Shown here: one piece after another, positions 34,462 through 44,967 of the stretch | Layout: each line of letters begins with the position of its first letter | How positions within the stretch are numbered: the stretch's first letter is position 1 | Assembly: GCA_028095005.1 (NCBI GenBank) | Contig: CM051460.1 | Span: 83,221,676 to 83,285,675, forward strand | Length of the DNA: 64,000 bases | Direction: 5' to 3' | Source of the DNA: Rhynchospora pubera | Lineage: Eukaryota > Streptophyta > Magnoliopsida > Poales > Cyperaceae | Program-made: the position numbers and the translations under genes | Notes under the pieces: generated by a model | Told to the model about the DNA's origin: nothing | Databases searched by the model: none | What the model saw: the letters and a program-made list of their open reading frames with translations, nothing else

Positions 34462-34907
34462 TGGAGGAAGGTTTGTTTAGTCTAGTACTCTACTGAGCAG
34501 CTTTTGTTTTGCTTTGTTGGGGAGAATTTTTGGGTTGTTTTGTGGCGAGCTTAATTGCTTGAATTGTGATTCACTGATTTGTCTTTTCTTTTGTGTGAGA
34601 TTTGTGGGGATCAGGAGAGTTCTAGTAGTTTGGAACACTGCAATGTCTGACTTGGTTTAAAAAGGAAATAATGCATACAAAAATTGAGAGAGTAACTTCT
34701 AAATTACAAACTTGGAAAGTTTTGCTGGAATAGTTACATTATCCTGGCTTGTTCATCAACAACGTGAACGACGTGTGTGATTTTTATAAGAATAATAAGA
34801 ATTGGGACGAATGTGAGAATTTACAAGCTGAATTATTATATTTGGTTCTTTTTGTTAGACGTTCTTAGTTTGCTAGCTTTTGAAATTTTGTTCACTCTCT
34901 TCATAAT

Positions 34908-35050
34908 GGGTGCGTTTGGATATAGGAAGAAGAAGAAGGAAGAAGGAAGAAAAAAAAATTATAAACAATCCAAACTCTTCACAAAGCTACACACTTCTCA
35001 ATACTTCTTCCCATTTCTTCCCTTCTTCCCACACCTATCCAAACGGAGCC
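34908..35050 (-). mobile_element. MITE copy 6 (inverted orientation)
   Basis: 143 bp, GGGTGCGTTTGGATATAGG to CACCTATCCAAACGGAGCC, flanked by AAT duplications. The core (CACAAAGCTACACACTTCTC) is in the opposite orientation to copies 1-5. Confidence 0.88.
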
Positions 35051-36316
35051 AATATCATTTTCCCAATTCTTTTTTTTTTTCTGAAGTCCATTTCTCTAAT
35101 TTTCTAACACATGGATAGACCGTTTTATGGATAGATCTAGGACTTGTATATTTGTTGCTTCTTGCATTTTTAATTTTTAGATGCCTTCAAACTTTGAAGG
35201 TTATTATTACTAGATGTCCGTGAATGTGTGTAGAAGACTAGAAGTCGACCCACGAACTGCAACAAAGTTGTGAGAACTAAACTAAGTAACTAACAAATTA
35301 CTAAGCTTATTCCTATCCCTATAAAATAACCAATCTAAGGTTCTAAATATTTTTCAATTGAGGGGTGTATCCAGACATTTTATATACGATTTGGATCATT
35401 AATTTTTACACTTCGATTGTATCAATACACAAATATCAATTTCAAATGAAAGTCTAAAGTTCTCCATTGAAATGGAAAGAATATCTGTAAAAAGAAAAAA
35501 ATTTATATGATTAAAATTATAATTATCTTTAATTTGTTGCCGCTTTTTTTTTATAAAATAAAATTTTTGCATCTAACAAACGAAAGAGAAGAAAAAAAAA
35601 TCCTTCGAATAGTTCGTTGCCTAACACAAAAGCAACATCTATTTCAACAACTCACATGATTTTTTTTGTTCAAATAAAAAATTTGCCCACACGAACACTA
35701 CCACTAATCACGTAGAACGATGCTTTTATATTCTAAATTTAAGGATTTTCAAATATAATAATAATAATTGATACAAAAGCAAAGATGTAAAACAATTACT
35801 ATTGATAAGAAAAACTTCTAAACTTGTATAAAAAAATAATTCAGACAATCCACAAATTTTATAACGCTAGTACAGAAGTTATTATTGTATATGAAGATAA
35901 GTGATTTAAATCATTATTACATGTGAATCCTGCAACATTTGAACTTGAAAAGTTCACCAAATTGTGGTGTGACAGGTGAGCTTAAGCAGGTAGGCTAGAA
36001 ATTATCACTAACATTTTGTTACTAAAATCTCTAGAAAAGTAACCTTGTCAGCTTTAGAGGAGATCAAATATCCTCACGAATAATACACTGCACGAGAGTC
36101 CAACGTCCAGTAAACACATATAAATAGATACAGAGCAAGTTTGAGTCTTTAAAAGCATGTACGACAACTGCAATAAAAACATAAACATATGAGGTACTCA
36201 CATCCCTCAAACACCAGGACCAACTTATCTTACATTTGTGCAAGCACCTGTCTTAATTTCGTTCCTTGTAAGCGCCATACTAGAATTACACGCTTGGAAG
36301 ACCATCAAGAAATATA
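35051..36316. other. Intergenic / 3' flank of the Myb-like gene
   Basis: AT-rich DNA, no exon-like stretch. The part nearest 36316 is presumably 3' UTR of the minus-strand gene. Confidence 0.4.
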
Positions 36317-39300
36317 CTAGAGAAGTTCATCTTTTTTAGCTCTGTATTCAAGCATTTCTGGACAGTAGCGCTGAGACAGAACCTCAAGTTGTTCAACAAA
36401 AGGCCTCTCCTTGTGCTCTCCTATGTAACGAACCATCTGTTGCCATCTTTTCTGACAGATTTCTCCTTCCCTAAATAAATTGACACAATAAAATACTTGA
36501 AATAGAGTCATACTCTTTTTTATTGATTCCTTCTACCTTTTGGTGAACTTTACAATCAGCTGGTATATTTTATATACTGACCTCTGCCAGGTTTCTTCAT
36601 GACAATCTTTCTTCTATGTTTTATTCAGTGTGCTTTGGTTGCAAAGCAAATTAATTGTCAAAAATATCCAATTTACCCAAAATAAGCTATTAACAAAATT
36701 AAATGAGCTACTCAAACTTTCAATGAATTAAACTTGAGCTAGGTAATTGAAACCTAGCAAATGCAACTAGAATTAAGGGTAGCTCATTGAAGTTGGATTC
36801 ATTAACACCCCTAGAGTATATATCTGCACAAGAATTAGGGTTGGACGTGTAACCATTTCAATACCAATTTCAGCACAGCAGCGCAAAGGCACGAAGCAAT
36901 AATTACAAAATTTTCTCAGAAACTTAGGCCTCGCTTGAAATATCATCCAAAATCACAAATTCTATGCAACTCTCTGGGGAGAGAACAATAGAGACAGATA
37001 CCAAATAAATAGATAAATAAAATTCTACCTATGTGGGAGGAGATTGTCCCAGTCGATTTCTTCAATACAAGTGGCATCTGCATTCTGCAACCTACATTTA
37101 CATAATTAATAATATATCAGAAAGACAATGTGTGCACATGTTTGCAAAGATCAAAAGAGGGCGAGGAACAGAGAGAGAGAGAGAGAGAGAGAGACTCACG
37201 CTGTTATGAGTCGATAATCATCAGTGTCCATCCACAGATTATCATGAACCAATGGTGAGGTCAATTGACGGTACCTAAAACCCAACCCAATATTTACTTA
37301 AGTGTAATTAACAAGGGGTACCATAAGAGATAGTACAACATCACTGTACAAATGGAGGGAAACCACGACTTAACTTGACATCTATTGCTTGCCAAAGTAG
37401 AGAAATATGTTCTATTAACTTTGTATTAACATATATCAATCAAAACAAACAATTATTCACAAAACTCCGCAGTTAGCGTGCTTGGGTGACATCCTAGTAG
37501 TAGTACTAGGATGGGTGACCTCCTGGAAAGTCCCTGTGTTGCATCTTTTTTCATTTTTCTGGATTTTTTTAAAAATATTTTCCTAATATTTTTTTCCTCG
37601 TCGTTTATCTATTTTTTTCATTTATCTAATAATTAAATATTACAAAAAAATAATTAAAACTGAGACTTTTCTATCATACATAAGGAAAAAGAAAATAGTG
37701 AAATATAAAAACAACTAGAATTAATAAAAAGCATGCCACATATAATTGTCATCTTACATAGTGAATTTCAATACTTATACCAGTTCATACAGATGAAATT
37801 CAGATTTCAAAACATACCACTTCACGCAACATGCAACCTGAGTTCGCGTTCCTAATGTCTGACTTATTGCCTCCCAAGAAATATTGTCCCGTAACTATAC
37901 AAAAGAGATAGATATGTCATAATTTTTGTGACGTGTAGACTATCATTAATCGTCCATGAATGTATGATTGCGTGGACATTCATGCATACACAAATATAAA
38001 CTGGTAAAGAAACACATGCACAGATTACATAAGTGTACAAATGCCCATACACAAGCATATAAATATAGATTTATATTCCCCAGACATGAAATTAGAGCAC
38101 TAACCACTAGATGTGTTTCGGGTTCCTCAGTGAACACTTTCAACTTCAGGTCCTTGTTAACCAGGTTAAATAAAGCTTGGTACTCCTCTTGACCCCAAGA
38201 TCCTATAACATATGATAGATGAAAAATTAGTTATTCTATGGTTAGATAAGACCTAACCAAACACATAAATTGAACTAAACAAATTAAGATGTCAAATAAC
38301 TAGCATTTCACTTATGCAAAATGACTTTTCCATCATTCTTTACTTATCAGAGTGCCTGTCTGGCACCCTAAAAGTAAACAGCAAACAATTAATTAATAAT
38401 AATTCTATGAACCTTCTGTGTTTTCACACAACATGCCCAAAAATGATCCATATTGCAAGTTCACTCAACAGTGAAACAGAAAAGAACATAAACACAGACC
38501 CCTCTTCCTGTTTGCAAGTTTAAGAATTCTCCAGGCATCTTTAACGCCGCGACGGCTCTTGATATGCATTTCTGCAAATTTTTTCCATTTATTACCATGT
38601 GCTGCTTGATACCTGTACAGAAAGGACACAAGTTATTGATGAAAGAGGCAGAAGCGACAGAAAATTCATAAAAGATTTTGCTACAACTGTTTGAGTCAAG
38701 CCTGATAAATGATTATTTAATGTAGCATTAAACTAACAGCTGGTTCTCCTGGTATGTTCATTATTTCATTTGCATGCTTAAATCTTTCAATTAGTACATC
38801 AATGCATGGGGGATTTTGATTTCGGTACCATTTCATTAGCATATGATGCTAGGGTGTAGGAATGTTCATTCTATGTCTTTTTTTTCTTTAAAGCAGAATT
38901 TTATTATTATGATGATTTGGTTCATGATTACCTTTTTTTTTAATTCTGTTTGATTTATCAGTTGATAAAACCTCATTTTGTGTTTCCACTTCTTTCCAAA
39001 AATTGGAAACCAAATAAAAGAAATTATTAGTAAAAAATAGTTTCACATCAAAATATTAAACAAGTTACCATCATGTAATCATTTATAAATCTACTAGAAA
39101 TCTTCTTAATTGAATGTTCAGGCCAAATATCCGTTATTCGATCTTTTATTAGTGTTGCTGACCTTTTTCAAATTATTCGAGCTTTCTGTATAGTAAGGTT
39201 GCATTTACCAATCCACAAACCAAAAAATGAAACCAAACAAATCTAATTCCAGTTCTGTTGCATCAATTCTTTCCAACCTAATTAATATAGCTCGTTAGCT

Positions 39301-42286
39301 TACTCTTTCCTGTCTAATCAATGTAAAGCTTACACATGAGGTTATGGTCAAATAGGAACTCCAGTTCTTAAAAATAATGATACCGCCTATTTTAATTCCA
39401 AACATGTATGTTGTCTCAGTTGGAAAACATCACTAGATATTATGGAACAAACTGCAACCAGTCTATGAAACAAGAACCAATTTGTGGTATATGTGGTTGG
39501 ATAAAAGTTTACAACATAAAAAAAAAGGCCTGTGGTGACAACAAGGACAACAACCATCAAGTACCGTGGGACCAAGAAAAAACTAAAAGCACCAATGATG
39601 AAAGACCTTTAAGACTTGTCAAAATGTAAATAACTTGAAATAAATTAAGTGCAAATGTGCAAAAAATATTATACTCACTGACGGAGATTTTCGTGGTCTT
39701 CAGGTGTCCATGGTGTTTTGGCCTGTATCAAATTTCGAGCCCTATAATATATTGCGTCATAAGGCCGGTGTGGCAAGGAAGCCGCTGCAAAATTATTAAT
39801 AAAAAACTGTAAAACCAATCAAATAAATATCTAAGTTGATGAATGGTGAGGTTGGGAAACAGTTAGAACTGTGCAGTTAGTATTCTTTATCTTTAATTCA
39901 TAAATTACAATCAAAAGAGATGACTCGACTGTACAAACATGTCAAGAAGCTTTCATATCAGATCCAACATCCTACAGATCAGATTGTCCAATGGTCAAAT
40001 ATTGTTGGCATTAGTTTTACATCATAACTAACACAGATTTTAACATATTTCTAAAGATCTAATTGGAAGTTCCGTCTTTACTTAAACAAAACAAATACAG
40101 GCAGTAGCGACCCTGATTTGACCTGCAAGCAGGTTCAGTAATTTAAGAATATGAAGTTCTTCATCCATAAGAAAAAAAAAATAAAGAAAAAGATGAAAAT
40201 TAGATCCCCAATTTTTATATTTTCTGATTAGGCATAGCTGGCTGTGATCCTCATAGGGATACAAAGTTGTTATATTCACAATAATTATCATCCCACAAAT
40301 GATAAGAAGCCTGTGCTCATTACGGTTATTTGAAAACAACATCACTTGCATAGGTAATTAACCAATGTACTGACTAGAGGCCTGAGGAACTGATGACAAA
40401 ATAGGAATAAGAAATACATTTTTCAAGACTTACTGATATCCTTCCAACAGCCCTTCAGCTTGTGCTTCTTTGAATCAAGAATCATCTCCCTTCCCTTTTC
40501 TCCCAATTGCTTTACCTATAAAACATAAGGACTATTACAGTATATTGTGAAAAAAATGAAATCTTAATAAATAGGAGGGGAAAAAAAAAGCAAGACTGGA
40601 CTTTAAACAACAATTTCTCCAATTGATCCAGTTAGTTGAAACTTGACAATAATATTCTTCATATCTTGTATCAGTATTAAATGGATTCATCCATATCTTG
40701 TACAATCAAATATTCACTAACTTTGCAATTGACATCAAATTTAAATGGATTCATCCATATAAAATAAATTGTAACTAAATCAAGGGTACAGGACAGTTTG
40801 AATAAATTTTGGTGAGGTTAAATTCACTCAGACCAGCAGGTTTATAAAATATCAAAGAATTTGAAGTTTGGAAGGATGATGTGGAACTTCAAATCTTTTG
40901 GGGGCACATAGGACATGCATTCTGTCAAGTGCCAGATGCAATGTATTGCATTTATCAAGACATCTAATTTAGCCTCAAGTCACCCTGAAGATCAACACAA
41001 CACTAAGCTATAAGGAAATATAACTGAGGAAATGCGCAGACTACTAAAGTTGAAAAAGAAACCTTTATATAGTCATCAATAGCTTGCAGGAGGATCTCAT
41101 CCTCTTCTTGTGTAAATCTCTGACCCCATATTAAGCCCTCACGATCATCATGTTTTTGCTTTTTCGTTTTCCTTATTCCCTTTTTACGACGTAGTTCAGA
41201 AAATACTTCCACTTCTTCTGCAAAATGCACTTTTTTCCTTACCTTTCCATTTTCATTTTTCTTCTCCTCACCATTTTCGGTTGCTGTCTCTTTCCCTGTC
41301 TTTTTGTCATTCTTACTTTTCTCTTCAGATTTGGAAGCCTTCTTAATCCTCTTATTTGTTTTTCTCTTCTCATCTGAGTTTTTCAGTTCTTCTCCGTTCC
41401 TCATATTATCAGTCTTCTCTTGCTCTTCATTCCTTTTCCTTTTCCTTTTCTTTTTCTTTTCAACCTCACATTTTTCTCCTTCTCTCTTCTCCAACTTGTC
41501 ATCTCCGTTTCCCTCTTTATTACTCTCCTCCAATGCAGTAGCACCAGTATTATCACCCTTGCTCATTTTCTTACTCTTCTCTTTCTTCTTCAAATCTCCT
41601 CCTTCAATAACTCTCTTCCTTTTATTGTCTTTCTTCTCAACCACATCTGATTCACTAATCCTAGAAGTGGAATCTACACCGTCTGATCCGAGTTCTCCCT
41701 TCTTCTCCTTTTTCTTATTCTTTTTCTTCTTCTCCTCTTTCTCTGAGCTCCCTTCAAATTGGCCATTTTCAGCAGATTCTACCTCTTCTATCACCTTCTC
41801 AGTTTTTTCCTTCTTTCGGTTGGATTTAATTTCGATTCTGCCTCTTCTATCACCTTCATTCTTCTCAACCATATCCATTTCACTAACCCTAGATGTCAAA
41901 TCCACACCATCTGATCCAAGCTCTCCCTTCTTCTCTTTTCTCTTCTTCTTTTTCTCTTTGCCTCCATCTAATTTTTCTTCAAATTTGTCATTTTCAACTG
42001 ATTCAGCCACTTTTTTCACCTTCTCCTTCTTGTGCTTCTTTGGCTTGGATTCAATTCGGTGGCTGCTTTTCTCCTCCATATCTATTTCACTAACCCTAGA
42101 TGTCAAATCCGCACCATCTGACCCAAACTCTCCCTTCTTCTCTTTTCTCTTCTTCTTTTTCTCTTTGCTTCTATCTAATTTTTCTCCGAATCCGCCACTG
42201 TGAGTAGATTCGACCTCTTCTATCACCTTCTCCTTCTTGTGCTTCTTCACCTCGGATTTGATTCGGTCGCTGTTTCTCTCCTCCAT
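36317..42286 (-). CDS. Myb-domain nuclear protein, RNA polymerase I termination factor-like
   Basis: Nine exons on minus: 42286-41063, 40515-40434, 39784-39679, 38612-38500, 38202-38105, 37894-37818, 37274-37200, 37091-37029, 36470-36317. All phases close to give 663 residues. The first ~390 residues are highly charged (Lys/Glu runs, KKKKRKEKK blocks) and contain a repeat of ~70 residues. The rest carries Myb/SANT-like units: RFTQEEDEILLQAIDDYIK, KGCWKDITASLPHRPYDAIY, TPWTPEDHENLRQ with GNKWKKFAEM and GVKDAWRILKL, GSWGQEEYQALFNLV, ISWEAISQTLGTRT, and EICQKRWQQMVRYIGEHKER. This architecture matches the plant family annotated as RNA polymerase I termination factor-like (TTF1/Reb1 relatives), DNA-binding nucleolar proteins. 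The frame is open upstream to a Met at 42565 (756 residues); I prefer 42286 (MEERNSDRIKSEV) because the extra sequence looks like leader. Function is inferred from the family. Confidence 0.9.
37166..37195. repeat. (GA)n microsatellite in an intron
   Basis: About 12 GA units adjoining the exon 7 donor side of the Myb-like gene. A likely length-variable locus. Confidence 0.8.
37463..37545 (+). pseudogene. 5S rRNA 3' fragment, antisense in an intron
   Basis: The ~80 bases read AACTCCGCAGTTAGCGTGC, then TTGGGTGA..., then AGTAGTACTAGGATGGGTGA and CCTCCTGGAAAGTCCC, ending TGTTGCATC and a T run. This matches the 3' two thirds of plant 5S rRNA, with one base lost, a ~9-base insertion (ACATCCTAG) and substitutions. 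The 5' third is missing. It lies between exons 6 and 7 of the Myb-like gene on the opposite strand. Origin could be a retroposed 5S copy, a 5S-derived SINE, or a fragment of a Cassandra-type TRIM, whose LTRs carry 5S sequence. Confidence 0.88.
41590..42270 (-). repeat. Internal ~70-codon coding repeat in exon 1
   Basis: Three to four copies of a unit with KEKKKKRKEKKGE, then FGSDG or LGSDG, a (D/S)LTSRVSE or STSRISE block, and KKHKKEKV..EVES occur in order. Copies near 42120-42180, 41890-41960 and 41650-41740 are clearest. Units have diverged, so the duplication is old. Confidence 0.75.
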
Positions 42287-42766
42287 CACACCTTCTCCTT
42301 CTTGTGCTTCTTGTGCTTCTTCGATTTTGATTTTAGTTTTCGTTTGCTTTTGAGAGAGATGGAGACCGAGAAACAAAGGATTCAGACTCAATTGAAGATG
42401 GAGTTTAAGTTTCGTTGAACCGATCGGGCCACAATCGAATCTAGGGTTTCGGTTTAATCTCAACCAATTTGGCCTCAATATGTCGAGAACCGAGCGAAGA
42501 GAAGCGGAGGAAGAGCATGGCGAGGCGAGCTCGGTCAAGGAAAGCTGGGGAGGCAAGTTTTTCAAAGTGTCGAGATCGAGGTCGACAGTGAGAGACGGAG
42601 AGAGGTAGCCAGAAGGCCGATAGTGGAGGAATTTTTTTTTTCGAATGAGAAATCAGCTCTCTTCAGTTTCATGGCAGAAACGGAGAGAAAGAGACGGAAT
42701 AAACAAAGAAGGAAGGCAAATGGAAACGGAGACTCGGGCAGGGGCAGGGTCGAGAGGGAATCACAT
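42287..42766 (-). promoter_or_regulatory. 5' leader and promoter of the Myb-like gene
   Basis: A GC-richer CpG-containing stretch on minus with CTCTCTCC words near 42600 typical of a 5' UTR. No TATA box is evident. A frame continuous with the CDS is open up to 42565. Confidence 0.4.
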
Positions 42767-43088
42767 CCTCTACCGACCTTTTAAGGTCGGTAGAGTGACA
42801 ACTTCCGATCTAAACCGTTAGATCTAATCTCAACGGTTAAGGGAGCCCCGTGCATGTAACTGAGATTGGTAGGCCCGAAAAATCTTAACCGTCGAGATTA
42901 GATCGAACGGCTCGGATCAAGAGTTGGTCCTCTACCGACCTCAAAAGGTTGGCAGAGGATACCCTCCCGGGTTGAGAGAGAGAGCGATTTTTTCCCCATC
43001 TCACCTCTGCACCGTTGGATCTAATCCAACGTTCCAAACGCTAGGTTGGCACTCTGCTCACCTTTTTAAAGGTGAGCAGAGGATACGA
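42767..43088 (+). mobile_element. Inverted-repeat cluster with CTCTACCGACC hairpins
   Basis: CCTCTACCGACCTTTTAAGG paired with its local complement (a perfect hairpin at 42770-42798) recurs inverted at 42931-42961. Between them the arms AACCGTTAGATCTAATCTCA and GAGATTAGATCGAACGG pair. A third hairpin, CTGCTCACC...GGTGAGCAG, ends at 43080. This is a MITE-like or compound foldback sequence. Confidence 0.65.
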
Positions 43089-43123
43089 TTCCGAGAGGGA
43101 GAGAGAGTCTGGGTGCGAAACTG

Positions 43124-43812
43124 CGGATCCTCTGGACTGCTCTTAAAAAACGATCACTGGACTGCTCTTAATATGATCCATCCGATCAGAATATACGGTT
43201 AGATATGAACGAACGCTTCATCCCTTCGTAAATTAAGAAAAGAAAACTCACACGCATGAAATAAAGGAAATATTTCATAGAAATCTTCCATCTGTTAAAT
43301 CTTACTGACCCCCCAAATTGGACTAGCTACCAAGAAAGCCGTAAAAACAAATTGATTTCAAGCTATAAAAAAGAGAAGACAATCTACTAATTGTACCAAA
43401 AATTAACGAATTTCGTCCAGATCAATATGCATTAAAAAAATAAAAAATAAAAGTTCAACATATTGTTGATAACTGATAGCGAAAAAAAACACTTACTTTT
43501 AAGGATCGCTTTTCCTTCATTTATTGGCGATAACTGATAGCCAAAAAAAAAAAAACACTTCGTATTTTTATGAGAGAGAGAGAGAGAGCATGATCTAAGT
43601 TCTTCTTCTGGCGCTTCAAAGAGAGCGCGATCGACCCCTTCTGGAGTAGACGAAGGAGGAGCGTATACTATACGCACTTTTCTTTTCTTTTTTAATTTTA
43701 CGAAGGGATGAAGCGCTCGTTCACATCTAACCGTCTGTTCTGATCGGACGGATCATATTAAGAGCAGTTCAGTGGTCGTTTTTTAAGAGCAGTCCAGACT
43801 CCAGAGGATCTG
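43124..43812 (+). mobile_element. Foldback element with ~110-bp terminal inverted repeats
   Basis: Left arm 43124-43240 and right arm 43700-43812 are inverted copies: CTGGACTGCTCTTAAAAAAC on the left, GTTTTTTAAGAGCAGTCCAG-type on the right, continuing through GATCCATCCGATCAGAA and GCTTCATCCCTTCGTAAA. The interior (43250-43690) has tandem TAACTGATAGC words and (GA)n. Target duplication not identified. Confidence 0.8.
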
Positions 43813-44967
43813 ACGGCCTTTGGAGAGACTCCGAATTATTATTATTTTTTTTCTATCACCAAAATTGGGCTACAGGATCGGATAGAGCAGGTAAAACAAA
43901 CAGGTGCCTTTTCCGTGGCCTGTGTTGGCCTGATCTATTAAACTACCTGACCTTATTTTTGCCTGATTCATTTTCGGGCCAGGTATGCTAATTGCTAAGC
44001 ACCTGCCTTGAGGGTTGAGGCAGGTAAATGCAGGCATGTTAAGCACCTGTCTTGAGAAACGTTGTCTTAAAACTTGGATTGAAAGAAAATATACAAAAGA
44101 AGAATAAATAAGAATGCTAGAATGTCAGTAGCATTTCAGTTGGCGACAAGACCAGAATCCTTTATTTAATGAGAGGCATCCTTAATTTGCCATTTTCTTA
44201 ATTTTATCTATTTTATTTATTTTGATTATCAAGAAAAATCAGTCCGCAATTGTGAGCACCTTGTAAATTGTATAATTAATTAATCAAGCAGTACTGTCAA
44301 AAACAATATTGCAGTTTTTATGTTGCATAGAGTAAAATAACAATATGTAACAAACTAACAATTTAATATATATTTGTGAAGGTAACAATTCGACATATAT
44401 TAAAAATAATATCATCATAAAATGGTTTTGGAAACAATCAGGCACTAGAAGGGAATGCACAATAACACAACTTGAGGCTGCTAGCAGTTACATGGAAACA
44501 CTATGGCAAACTCGCCCAAGTTGGGGCAGCAGCACTAGAATGTTTTTGTAAACACAAGATACAAGAGAAACCATAAGGCAACTAAACATCTATCAGTACT
44601 CCACGTACCACTCAGGCACATATCAGTTGATGGCTGCAGAACAAAGCTATTATTTCAAACTGAGAAAACAGAAATGATCGCATACAGTGAAATTTCCACA
44701 AAATTATAATACCACTCAGGATTAAGCTCATATATATATTAGGAATGAAAGGAAACAAAGCATTTGTCACTTCTGTTAGGTTTTAAAACTGAGCAATAAA
44801 CTAAACGGTTTCAGTGCTAAGCAAACAACACACGGTTAAACTAAAATAAATACAGAAGCAATAAAACACAACTTCTAACATACATCCACTGATACTAATT
44901 GCTTCTGCAAACACAACGCATAGCAACTGCTGCTAAGAGCATGTTGAACAATTACAAGAAGATAGCT
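43813..44967. other. Intergenic, no gene seen; 3' flank of SF3B5
   Basis: AT-rich DNA. A locally repeated motif (GGCAGGTAAA / AGCACCTG..TTGAG) occurs twice around 43990-44060. No exon. Confidence 0.4.

Noticed and set aside
37463..37545. A functional 5S rRNA gene
   Set aside because: The first third is missing and there is an internal insertion.
41304..42203. A 299-codon plus-strand open frame rich in Phe, Ser and Leu
   Set aside because: It is the exact antisense of the Lys/Glu-rich exon 1 of the Myb-like gene; AAG/GAA-rich coding sequence is automatically open on the other strand.
42287..42565. 93-residue N-terminal extension of the Myb-like protein
   Set aside because: The frame is open, but the sequence has leader-like character, and the charged body of the protein starts at MEERNSD; kept only as an alternative start.
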